Shown: piece after piece, positions 1 through 4,978 of the stretch | Layout: each line of letters starts with the position of its first letter | Numbering within the stretch: the stretch's first letter is position 1 | Assembly (NCBI GenBank): GCA_034003745.1 | Contig: JAVEYA010000092.1 | Span: 1 to 8,858, forward strand | Direction of reading: 5' to 3' | Length of the DNA: 8,858 bases | Source of the DNA: JAVEYA01 sp034003745 | GTDB taxonomy: Bacteria > Bacillota > Peptococcia > DRI-13 > PHAD01 | Notes under the pieces: generated by a model | Database searches by the model: none | What the model was told of the DNA's origin: nothing | What the model saw: only the letters and a program-made list of their open reading frames with translations | Made by a program: the position numbers and the translations under genes

Positions 1-275
1 ATCCCAGAGGGGAGAGCGCCTTGGGTGAACAAGGATACACCTGTATCAACGATATCCCCGAACATATCAAGATTGACGTGGCCGATTTCTTTTTGCGTTC
101 CGAAAAAGTTCTGCCGCTGGTGGAAGAAGCGCTGCAGAGAGGGATCAAAACCATCTGGCTGCAGCAGGGCGTCATGAACGAAGAAGCCGCCAAACTGTGC
201 ACAGAATGCGGCGCCGGGATCATCATGGATAAATGTATTAAAATGGAGCATATCAAGTCAAAATATCAGAATTAA
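1..275 (+). CDS. CoA-binding domain protein (YccU-like), C-terminal part
   Basis: This is the 3' end of a gene that begins before the window; the frame is open from base 3 and ends at TAA 273-275. The visible part starts with Pro-Arg-Gly and keeps the typical second half of a small CoA-binding Rossmann protein: a 'DIPEHI' stretch, 'VLPLVEEALQRGIKTIWLQQGV', 'NEEAAKLC' and the closing 'IIMDKCIKMEH', which matches the family's '(V/M)DRCxKxEH' ending. Members are usually about 130-150 residues, so roughly the last 90 are present and the glycine-rich nucleotide-binding loop is off the edge. An internal ATG-like start at base 21 (TTG) should not be used, because homology continues upstream of it. 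The biochemical role is unsettled in the family; CoA binding is known by structure only. A flavoprotein disulfide reductase follows 37 bases later with no terminator between, so the two are probably cotranscribed. Confidence 0.82.
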   Translation, partial: PRGESALGEQGYTCINDIPEHIKIDVADFFLRSEKVLPLVEEALQRGIKTIWLQQGVMNEEAAKLCTECGAGIIMDKCIKMEHIKSKYQN

Positions 276-300
276 AGCTTTATTAAACTAAAAAGAGAAA

Positions 301-306
301 AGGAGG
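301..306 (+). promoter_or_regulatory. Ribosome binding site deciding the flavoprotein start
   Basis: A consensus AGGAGG sits directly against the ATG at 307 with no spacer, which is too close for initiation. The in-frame GTG at 313 lies 6 bases downstream of the motif, a normal spacing. This favours GTG 313 as the start. Confidence 0.65.
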
Positions 307-312
307 ATGCAT

Positions 313-1260
313 GTGAAGTATGATGTTCTTATTATCGGCGGCGGACCGGGCGGATTGACGGCTGCCATTTACGCTTGCCGGGCCGGCCTAAAGACGGCGC
401 TGATTGAAAAAGGAGCGCCCGGCGGACAAGCGGCTACCACCGATATCATTGAAAACTATCCGGGCTTTGTGGAGGGCATCTCCGGACCGGAATTAATGAC
501 CAATTTTTTCAATCAGGCGCTGCGCTTCGACTGTGAGTACATATCCGCCGAAGTCGTGGGGCTGGAGCCGGAGGGCGTCTGGAAAAAGGTGAAAACTTCC
601 CAGGGTGATTATGAGGCCAAGGTGATTGTCATTGCCACCGGCGCCTCGCATAAATCCCTGGGTGTCGAAGGTGAACATACCCTTCGCGGTAAGGGGGTTT
701 CCTACTGCGCCACCTGTGACGGCTTCTTTTTCCGGGGGAAAAAGGTCGCTGTGATCGGCGGCGGGGACGCTGCGGTGAAAGAAGCGATCTTTCTTGCCAA
801 TCTGGCTGCCGAAGTGACCATCATTCACCGGCGGGATAACTTCCGGGCGGCCCGGGTCTTATCCGAAAGAGCTTTGCAGGTCTCCAACATCAAAGTAATC
901 TGGGATTCTGTTGTTGCTGAAATTGTGGGGGCAGACCGTTTGGAGAAAATTCTGGTGCAAAATGTTATAACCAAAGAAATCTCAGAGTTGCCGGTGGACG
1001 GCGCATTCCTCTATGTCGGTATGCAGCCCAATACGGCGTTTTTAGATGCGCGTTTTCAAAAAGACGCGCAAGGGTATCTAATCACCGGCGGCAAACATGA
1101 AACTTCCGTATCCGGTGTTTTCGGCATCGGCGACTGCTGTCAAAAAGAATCCCGTCAGGTGGCTACGGCTGTAGGCGACGGCGCGGCCGTTCTGCCGTCT
1201 GTGGAAGAATACTTGCATCAGGTCAGCCATATGGAACAGGTAGCTGCCACATCAAACTAA
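313..1260 (+). CDS. Thioredoxin reductase-like NAD(P)/FAD-dependent oxidoreductase
   Basis: Predicted cytoplasmic flavoprotein of the thioredoxin reductase class, which passes electrons from NAD(P)H through FAD to an active-site disulfide. Numbering from GTG 313 (315 residues, the usual TrxB length): FAD-binding GGGPGG at 9-14; redox-active Cys-Ala-Thr-Cys-Asp at 132-136; second nucleotide loop GGGDAA from 149; His-Arg-Arg at 172-174, the arginine-containing signature that recognises the NADPH 2'-phosphate in classical enzymes; C-terminal FAD contacts around Gly-Ile-Gly-Asp (271-274) and the 'RQVATAVGDG' stretch (281-290). All residues needed for a working reductase appear intact. No thioredoxin gene is visible nearby, so the partner protein is unknown and 'trxB' is not assigned. 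The gene follows a CoA-binding protein and precedes a tiny membrane protein gene by 17 bases. The alternative start is ATG 307, two codons longer, with an impossible Shine-Dalgarno spacing. Confidence 0.88.
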   Translation: MKYDVLIIGGGPGGLTAAIYACRAGLKTALIEKGAPGGQAATTDIIENYPGFVEGISGPELMTNFFNQALRFDCEYISAEVVGLEPEGVWKKVKTSQGDYEAKVIVIATGASHKSLGVEGEHTLRGKGVSYCATCDGFFFRGKKVAVIGGGDAAVKEAIFLANLAAEVTIIHRRDNFRAARVLSERALQVSNIKVIWDSVVAEIVGADRLEKILVQNVITKEISELPVDGAFLYVGMQPNTAFLDARFQKDAQGYLITGGKHETSVSGVFGIGDCCQKESRQVATAVGDGAAVLPSVEEYLHQVSHMEQVAATSN

Positions 1261-1277
1261 AGGAGACGTTTGAAGAA

Positions 1278-1385
1278 ATGCGTTCTTGGCAAAAGAAACA
1301 AAAGATCTATCGCCTCATCGTGCAAATTTTTGCGGTTATCCTGATTATTGGTTTGCTGGCCACTTCTTTGGCCGGATACTTTTAG
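1278..1385 (+). CDS. Small single-pass membrane protein, 35 residues
   Basis: A short open frame, ATG 1278 to TAG 1383-1385. It encodes a basic N-terminus (Met-Arg-Ser-Trp-Gln followed by Lys-Lys-Gln-Lys), then a single uninterrupted hydrophobic span at about residues 13-33 (starting 'LIVQIFAVILIIGLL') and a Gly-Tyr-Phe end. The layout, positive head plus one membrane helix, predicts an N-in inner-membrane peptide. A GGAG lies at 1262-1265, 12 bases from the ATG, which is longer than ideal; a GAAG at 1272-1275 is closer but weak. It begins 17 bases after the flavoprotein stop and is probably cotranscribed with it. The size and design recall the tiny Firmicutes membrane peptides such as Prli42 (a 31-residue stressosome anchor in Listeria) and the DUF4044 family, but this is likeness of form only and I cannot claim homology. 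Function unknown. Confidence 0.6.
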   Translation: MRSWQKKQKIYRLIVQIFAVILIIGLLATSLAGYF

Positions 1386-1420
1386 CCCTAAAATTTACAT
1401 CTTCTTTCAGCCTCCTTTTC

Positions 1421-1429
1421 TGTTATAAT
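1421..1429 (+). promoter_or_regulatory. Extended -10 promoter for the MA-family peptidase gene
   Basis: TG-T-TATAAT: a perfect -10 hexamer (1424-1429) preceded by the extended TGn element (1421-1422). No convincing -35 is present at the right distance: the base run at 1401-1406 is CTTCTT, and TTTACA at 1394-1399 is 24 bases away. This is the pattern expected of an extended -10 promoter. The predicted start near 1436 would give a leader of about 33 bases before ATG 1469. An imperfect dyad (1422-1447) overlaps the -10 and start region. Confidence 0.6.
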
Positions 1430-1447
1430 ATTCTTCCGGATAATAAC
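1422..1447. promoter_or_regulatory. Imperfect dyad over the -10 and start site
   Basis: The arms GTTATAAT (1422-1429) and ATAATAAC (1440-1447) are reverse complements at 7 of 8 positions, separated by 10 bases. The dyad covers the -10 hexamer and the predicted transcription start, where a repressor would act. It is AT-rich and could arise by chance, so the operator reading is tentative. Confidence 0.25.
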
Positions 1448-1468
1448 AGGCGGAAAGGGGGACAATAA

Positions 1469-2317
1469 ATGTTTGAATATCGGCGCGTCTTAAGAATATT
1501 CATACTTGTTACGATTGCCGCGCTTTTCCTGAATGTCTCCGCATTCCTTTCGCCGTCTTTACGCGCTTTTGCCCTGCAAGGCTTGCAGGAAGGCGTGAAA
1601 GTGGGACTTGACTGGCAAACCCGGGATTATCAGACAGTAAGTACAGAAAATTTTATCATTAAATATACCCCCCAGGATGAAGATATTATACCCAAAGCGG
1701 CTGAAGTGCTGGAAGACTATTATACCAAGGCCCGGTCTATCTTAGCTTACGGCGGAGCAAAACCAAAAGAAATTCTGGTCATCGTTTACCCCAACCAGGA
1801 TACGCTGAACAGCAGTTTCGGCATGACGGGGGATAAGAGTACCGCAGGAATTTACTGGGCAGGCACGATCCGGTTGCTGTCCCCGCGGGGTTGGTCGGAG
1901 GACGCGGCGGAAGCCGAACTGAAAAAAATACTGCGGCAGGACTTGCCCATTTCCCATGAATTGACCCACTTCATCGTCGATGAATGGACCCGCGGCAATT
2001 ATAGCCGCTGGCTGACCGAAGGATTGGCCCAGTATGTGGAGGAAAAAGTAGCCGGCTTCACCTTAGAAGAGCCCGGCCCGGACGCCAAAGCAGAACCCTA
2101 TGGGCTTACCCAGCTGGAAAGCGGCTTCGACAGCGCGGGGGATCAGACGCTGGCCTATTGGCAGTCCTTACAGGCCGTCGCTTACCTTATCGATCAGCAT
2201 GGAGCGGATAAAATGGGGCAACTGCTGGATACTCTCCGGCAGGGCGCTCAGACAGAAGAAGCCATCCGGACGGTCTATGGATTGAGCTATGCCGAATTGG
2301 AGCAGGAGAGCCTTTAA
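1469..2317 (+). CDS. Exported peptidase MA-family zinc metallohydrolase
   Basis: A predicted gluzincin-type zinc peptidase of 282 residues. The first 35 residues form a basic head and one hydrophobic stretch (about 8-27), consistent with a signal peptide or N-terminal anchor, so the enzyme probably acts outside the membrane; a cleavage site near 'LRAFALQG' (31-38) is possible. The zinc site is the His-Glu-Leu-Thr-His motif at 163-167 (HExxH), with the third ligand Glu184 in 'WLTEGLAQYVEE', the usual arrangement of the MA clan. The upstream 'STENFIIKYTPQDEDI' (58-73) and 'YYTKARSIL' segments are typical of this family before the catalytic domain. Start: AAAGGGGG (1454-1461) lies 7 bases before ATG 1469. 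The protein stops abruptly at 'YGLSYAELEQESL', slightly earlier than I would expect, because relatives commonly continue a few residues past a 'FE(R/Q)xW' motif. The stop codon is inside the terminator hairpin. It has its own promoter and terminator, hence is probably a single-gene transcript. Substrate unknown. Confidence 0.82.
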   Translation: MFEYRRVLRIFILVTIAALFLNVSAFLSPSLRAFALQGLQEGVKVGLDWQTRDYQTVSTENFIIKYTPQDEDIIPKAAEVLEDYYTKARSILAYGGAKPKEILVIVYPNQDTLNSSFGMTGDKSTAGIYWAGTIRLLSPRGWSEDAAEAELKKILRQDLPISHELTHFIVDEWTRGNYSRWLTEGLAQYVEEKVAGFTLEEPGPDAKAEPYGLTQLESGFDSAGDQTLAYWQSLQAVAYLIDQHGADKMGQLLDTLRQGAQTEEAIRTVYGLSYAELEQESL

Positions 2318-2332
2318 GGGGCTCTCTTTTTT
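2306..2332 (+). terminator. Intrinsic terminator containing the peptidase stop codon
   Basis: Perfect 7-bp stem GAGAGCC (2306-2312) / GGCTCTC (2320-2326) with a 7-base loop, followed at once by six T residues (2327-2332). The TAA stop (2315-2317) lies in the loop, so the last codons of the gene form the left arm. Confidence 0.88.
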
Positions 2333-2388
2333 ACGTAACGGAGTTTTCTCGCACCTAATGCATGCTCCTTCTCTGGGCTTAATAGGAG

Positions 2389-2417
2389 ATGACTTTTCCG
2401 CGCAAAATCTGTATAAT
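2389..2417 (+). promoter_or_regulatory. Promoter immediately upstream of walJ
   Basis: The -35-like ATGACT (2389-2394, 4 of 6 to TTGACA) and a perfect TATAAT (2412-2417) are separated by exactly 17 bases. The predicted start is about 2424, at or one base before the most likely ATG (2425), so the message may have no leader. The upstream terminator (2306-2332) makes a fresh promoter here necessary. Confidence 0.55.
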
Positions 2418-2424
2418 TTTACTT

Positions 2425-3213
2425 ATGAAAGTATGCACCTTAATGAGCGGCAGCTCTGGAAACGCCATCTACATAGAAACTGCAAAAGCGAAATTTTTGA
2501 TAGACGCCGGAGCACCCGGTAAAAGAATAGCCCAGGCTTTGCAGAGCCTGGATATTGACGCGCGCGAACTGGACGCCGTGGTGATTACCCATGCCCATCG
2601 TGACCATGTCTGTGGGGCGGGTGTAATATCCCGGCGTTATAATTTGCCGCTGTATGCCACCGCAGGGACCTGGCAGGAGATGTCCGGCCTCATTGGCGAA
2701 GTGAAGCCGGGGCTGACCTTTTTTATTGAAAAGGAGCAGTGCCTGCAGCTCAAGGATGCGGTGATTGAACCTTTTTCCGTCTCCCATGACGCTTTGGACC
2801 CGGTTGGTTTTGTGATTTCGAGCGAGAGCCGCCGGGTCGGCATCGCCACCGATTGCGGCGTATTTACTGCGAAAATGGGGGCGAAACTTGCCAATCTGGA
2901 TTGCCTGATCCTCGAAGCCAATCATGATATCGAAATGCTGCATAAAGGCCCGTATCCCTGGCCGCTGAAAAAAAGAATCGCCGGCGCTACCGGTCATTTG
3001 TCCAATGCAGGCGCCGGGCAGGCGCTGTCCAAAATTATCGGGGAGCGCACCAGGAATGTAATTCTGGCCCATTTAAGCGAGCAGAATAACCTGCCCGAAC
3101 TGGCTCTGGAAACCGTGCAGAGCGTATTGGAAGAAAGCCGCGTCAATCTTCAGGAAGTTAAACTCAGCGTAGCGCCGCGGCATCGGCCCGGTTATTGCCT
3201 GAATATAGGGTAA
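2425..3213 (+). CDS. walJ: WalJ/YycJ-family MBL-fold metallohydrolase
   Basis: Metallo-beta-lactamase-fold hydrolase of the YycJ/WalJ group; in Bacillus members are linked to the WalRK cell-wall region, and a 5'-3' DNA exonuclease activity has been described. From ATG 2425 the protein has 262 residues, close to Bacillus subtilis YycJ, and begins with the expected first strand and 'SGSSGNAIYIE' loop (8-18). Metal ligands: Thr-His-Ala-His-Arg-Asp-His at 55-61 (HxHxDH), His121 in 'VSHDA', Asp143 in 'ATDCG', and the family marker 'LEANHD' (163-168), then His191 and His216 in the C-terminal part. An upstream in-frame ATG at 2389 adds 12 residues, but the -35 region lies over it and AGGAG (2384-2388) abuts it without spacing, so it is rejected. 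No Shine-Dalgarno precedes 2425, which fits leaderless initiation. Seven bases separate the stop from rlmH, so the two form one transcript. Confidence 0.85.
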   Translation: MKVCTLMSGSSGNAIYIETAKAKFLIDAGAPGKRIAQALQSLDIDARELDAVVITHAHRDHVCGAGVISRRYNLPLYATAGTWQEMSGLIGEVKPGLTFFIEKEQCLQLKDAVIEPFSVSHDALDPVGFVISSESRRVGIATDCGVFTAKMGAKLANLDCLILEANHDIEMLHKGPYPWPLKKRIAGATGHLSNAGAGQALSKIIGERTRNVILAHLSEQNNLPELALETVQSVLEESRVNLQEVKLSVAPRHRPGYCLNIG

Positions 3214-3220
3214 ATGAAAA

Positions 3221-3700
3221 ATGCAAATTAAAATAATCGTCATCGGCAAACTAAAAGAAAAATACTGGCAGGAAGCGGCCGGCGAATATCTGAAGCGTCT
3301 CAAGTCCTATGCCGCAGTGGAAATCCTGGAAGTACCCGAAGAGCGCCTTCCGGAAAAACCCTCCCCTGCAGAAATCCGGCAGGCTTTGCAAAAAGAAGGG
3401 GAACGGGTAGAGCGCCTGCTGGGGGATGACCGGCTCACCATTGCGCTGGCCATTGAGGGGCAGTCCTTCTCCTCCCCGCAATTAGCGGCCAAGCTGGAAC
3501 AATTCAGCCTGGAGGGCAAAAGCCGTCTGGCGTTTCTTATTGGCAGTTCCTATGGACTGGGCGCCGGACTCATGGCAAGAGCCGATTTGGCGTGGTCTTT
3601 TTCCCGGCTGACTTTTCCGCACCAGATGATGCGTGTGATTTTGCTGGAGCAGTTGTACCGCGCCTTTTCCATCCACCAGGGCGGCAAGTATCATAAATAA
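3221..3700 (+). CDS. rlmH: 23S rRNA pseudouridine(1915)-N3-methyltransferase RlmH
   Basis: SPOUT-class (knotted) methyltransferase that uses S-adenosylmethionine to methylate pseudouridine 1915 in helix 69 of 23S rRNA on assembled ribosomes. Its 159 residues match the family's usual length. Recognisable features: N-terminal 'IIVIGKLKEKYW' (5-16), 'IALAIEGQSFSS' (74-85), the cofactor loop 'FLIGSSYGLG' (105-114), the 'TFPHQMMR' motif (131-138), 'LLEQLYRAF' (141-149) and the terminal Tyr-His-Lys. The second glycine of the usual 'IGG' in the cofactor loop is Ser109 here, a mild deviation that probably keeps function. The start is ATG 3221; ribosome-binding sequence is poor (GGGT at 3208-3211), so translation is probably coupled to walJ, whose stop is 7 bases upstream. 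No clear terminator follows. Confidence 0.95.
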   Translation: MQIKIIVIGKLKEKYWQEAAGEYLKRLKSYAAVEILEVPEERLPEKPSPAEIRQALQKEGERVERLLGDDRLTIALAIEGQSFSSPQLAAKLEQFSLEGKSRLAFLIGSSYGLGAGLMARADLAWSFSRLTFPHQMMRVILLEQLYRAFSIHQGGKYHK

Positions 3701-3749
3701 AGAATGGAATTGATTTTAGATGAATCTGAATCTTGCTAATTCTTTGACA

Positions 3750-3778
3750 TTGTCTTCGTGTTCAAAGCGTGGTAGAGT
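3750..3778 (+). promoter_or_regulatory. Candidate promoter for the tetR-ybaK unit
   Basis: TTGTCT (3750-3755) and TAGAGT (3773-3778) are each 4 of 6 to consensus with a 17-base spacer. The predicted start near 3785 falls inside the 20-bp dyad (3777-3796), an arrangement suited to autorepression. A perfect TTGACA occurs at 3744-3749, but no -10 lies at the right distance from it; TATAAC at 3778-3783 is too far. Weak call. Confidence 0.3.
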
Positions 3779-3833
3779 ATAACTGTAATTTTATACGTTG
3801 TTCAAAAATGCACGGCGTATAACCTGAATTTTA
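3759..3833 (+). repeat. Two 35-bp imperfect direct repeats, 40-bp period
   Basis: Copy 1 is 3759-3793 and copy 2 is 3799-3833. Both follow the plan TGTTCAAA, 10 variable bases, GTATAAC, 3 variable bases, AATTTTA, without gaps. The three blocks, 22 bases in all, are identical while most of the bases between them differ, which suggests selection for spaced contact sites rather than a recent simple duplication. The repeats fill the gap between rlmH and the TetR-family gene and end 4 bases before its upstream GTG codon, so a regulatory function is likely. Confidence 0.7.
3777..3796. promoter_or_regulatory. Candidate TetR-type operator (20-bp dyad)
   Basis: GTATAA (3777-3782) and TTATAC (3791-3796) form perfect 6-bp inverted arms around an 8-base centre. 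TetR-family dimers usually bind dyads of about this size in front of their own gene. Copy 2 of the direct repeat keeps the left arm (3817-3822) but not the right one (TTTTACC instead of TTTATAC), so only one full dyad is present. A GTATAC occurs again at 3854-3859, just inside the gene. Confidence 0.4.
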
Positions 3834-3849
3834 CCGGGTGAGGGAAAAT

Positions 3850-4470
3850 ATGCGTATACAACAGGCGCCGGCGAAAAGCCGTACTGAACGCAAAAAAGAG
3901 GAAAATAAAAAAAGAATTATTCTTACGGCGATGGAACTGTTCAAACGGCAGGGCTTCGACCAGACCACAATGGAACAGATTGCCGGACAGGCGGATGTTT
4001 GCAAAGGCACTTTGTACAATTACTTTCCGGTCAAAGAAGCGATTCTGGAAGAACATGTTAAAGAGAAATTCCAGAACGAACATGAGGAAAGAATCAGAAA
4101 ACTGAAGAAAATGCCCGATACCCCAACGCGTCTGGTCTGGGTCCTGCAGGAGATCGTCAAGGGCATTCTGGAACAGAACGAAATTTTCGAAAAACACTTT
4201 ATTTATCGGGTAAAGAAGATTTCTTCCCTGAAACGGGAAGAAAAGAATTTCGACGGCTTTAGACTGCTGGTGGCGGAGATTATCGGCATGGGTCAGGAAA
4301 CGGGAGAAATCCGGCGGGAAGTCCCCTTAAATTTACTGGTCGGATTGATTGAACATGCTTTTATCCAGATTGTGCAGAAATATTATCGGGATCCGGAGAG
4401 TTTTGATCTGGATGAGACAGTGCGGGTTTGTACGGATCTTTGTATTAACGGGATGAGGAGCACGAGGTGA
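3850..4470 (+). CDS. TetR/AcrR-family transcriptional regulator
   Basis: DNA-binding repressor-type protein of 206 residues, the normal size for the family. Following a basic leader ('SRTERKKEENKKR', about 10-22), the N-terminal helix-turn-helix domain is clear: 'IILTAMELFKRQGFDQTT' (23-40) followed by 'MEQIAGQADVCKGTLYNYF' (41-59), the highly conserved recognition-helix segment, and 'VKEAILEEHV'. The remaining two thirds is helical, diverse in sequence and gives no ligand clue. Start choice: ATG 3850 has GGGTGAGGG (3836-3844) 5 bases upstream; a GTG at 3838 would add four residues but would use up that ribosome site. The direct repeats and dyad directly upstream suggest autoregulation. The stop (4468-4470) is 4 bases before the next ATG, so it is coupled to the tRNA-editing gene that follows. 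Whether that gene, the downstream MoxR unit or another locus is the true target cannot be told from sequence. Confidence 0.88.
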   Translation: MRIQQAPAKSRTERKKEENKKRIILTAMELFKRQGFDQTTMEQIAGQADVCKGTLYNYFPVKEAILEEHVKEKFQNEHEERIRKLKKMPDTPTRLVWVLQEIVKGILEQNEIFEKHFIYRVKKISSLKREEKNFDGFRLLVAEIIGMGQETGEIRREVPLNLLVGLIEHAFIQIVQKYYRDPESFDLDETVRVCTDLCINGMRSTR

Positions 4471-4474
4471 AATT

Positions 4475-4945
4475 ATGGAAAAGACGAACGCCCTGCGTAT
4501 CCTGGCAGGGAAAAAGATAGCCTGTACGGCCTATTCTTATGACAGCGAGGACGGCAAAATCGACGGGCTCTCGGTGGCGCAGAAAATCGGCAAGGACCCC
4601 GAACTGGTGTATAAGACGCTGGTGACCCAGGGGAACTCCCGAAGCATTTATGTTTTTATCGTTCCGGTAGCGGATGAGCTGGATCTGAAAAAAGCCGCCC
4701 AGGCCGCCGGAGAAAAAAGTGTGGAGATGATTTCGGCCAAAGATATTCTGCCGCTCACCGGTTATGTCCGGGGCGGTTGTTCCCCTGTAGGCATGAAGAA
4801 ATCCTACCGCACCTTTTTGGAGCAGAGCGCTAAAGACCTTACGAACATCGTAGTCAGCGCCGGCAAGATTGGACTGCAGATGGAACTTGCGGTCTTGGAC
4901 CTGCTGAAGGCGACCAATGGGCGGTTGGCCGATATCAGAAAATAA
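4475..4945 (+). CDS. ybaK: Cys-tRNA(Pro) deacylase, YbaK/EbsC family
   Basis: Free-standing editing factor that hydrolyses cysteine wrongly attached to tRNA(Pro) by prolyl-tRNA synthetase. At 156 residues it covers the whole YbaK fold. Visible marks: 'VYKTLV' (45-50), where Lys47 corresponds to the essential lysine of Escherichia coli YbaK; 'IYVFIVPVADELDLKKAA' (58-75); the glycine-rich 'GGCSPVGMKK' (100-109) that frames the active site and distinguishes the YbaK group; and 'VSAGKIGLQMEL' (127-138). No other domain is attached. The ribosome site GAGGTGA (4464-4470) lies inside the end of the TetR gene, and ATG 4475 is 4 bases beyond it, so translation is coupled. A TetR partner for a housekeeping editing enzyme is unexpected. 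The MoxR gene begins 33 bases downstream with no terminator in between. Confidence 0.9.
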   Translation: MEKTNALRILAGKKIACTAYSYDSEDGKIDGLSVAQKIGKDPELVYKTLVTQGNSRSIYVFIVPVADELDLKKAAQAAGEKSVEMISAKDILPLTGYVRGGCSPVGMKKSYRTFLEQSAKDLTNIVVSAGKIGLQMELAVLDLLKATNGRLADIRK

Positions 4946-4978
4946 ACCAATATTATCTTACAGAGAGGCGGATTTAAA

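Noticed and set aside
1286..1468. 60-codon plus-strand frame starting with TTG
   Set aside because: It overlaps the 35-codon membrane peptide in another frame, has no ribosome site, mixes residues without a domain pattern and runs across the promoter at 1421-1429.
2289..2522. 77-codon plus-strand frame between the peptidase and walJ
   Set aside because: It crosses an intrinsic terminator and then overlaps walJ out of frame, with no plausible product.
2440..3072. 210-codon minus-strand open frame
   Set aside because: It lies wholly opposite walJ, whose zinc-site motifs are clear; the encoded protein shows no recognisable domain, so it is a shadow of codon usage.
3701..3745. Possible terminator after rlmH
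   Set aside because: Only short AGAT/ATCT and GAATT/AATTC inverted pieces are present, with no GC-rich stem or T run.
3744..3749. Perfect TTGACA as a -35 for the TetR gene
   Set aside because: No -10-like hexamer lies 16-18 bases downstream; the nearest candidates are 23 and 28 bases away.
3759..3833. CRISPR-like repeat pair
   Set aside because: Only two imperfect copies occur with a 5-base gap and no spacers or cas genes; the conserved blocks fit regulatory sites better.
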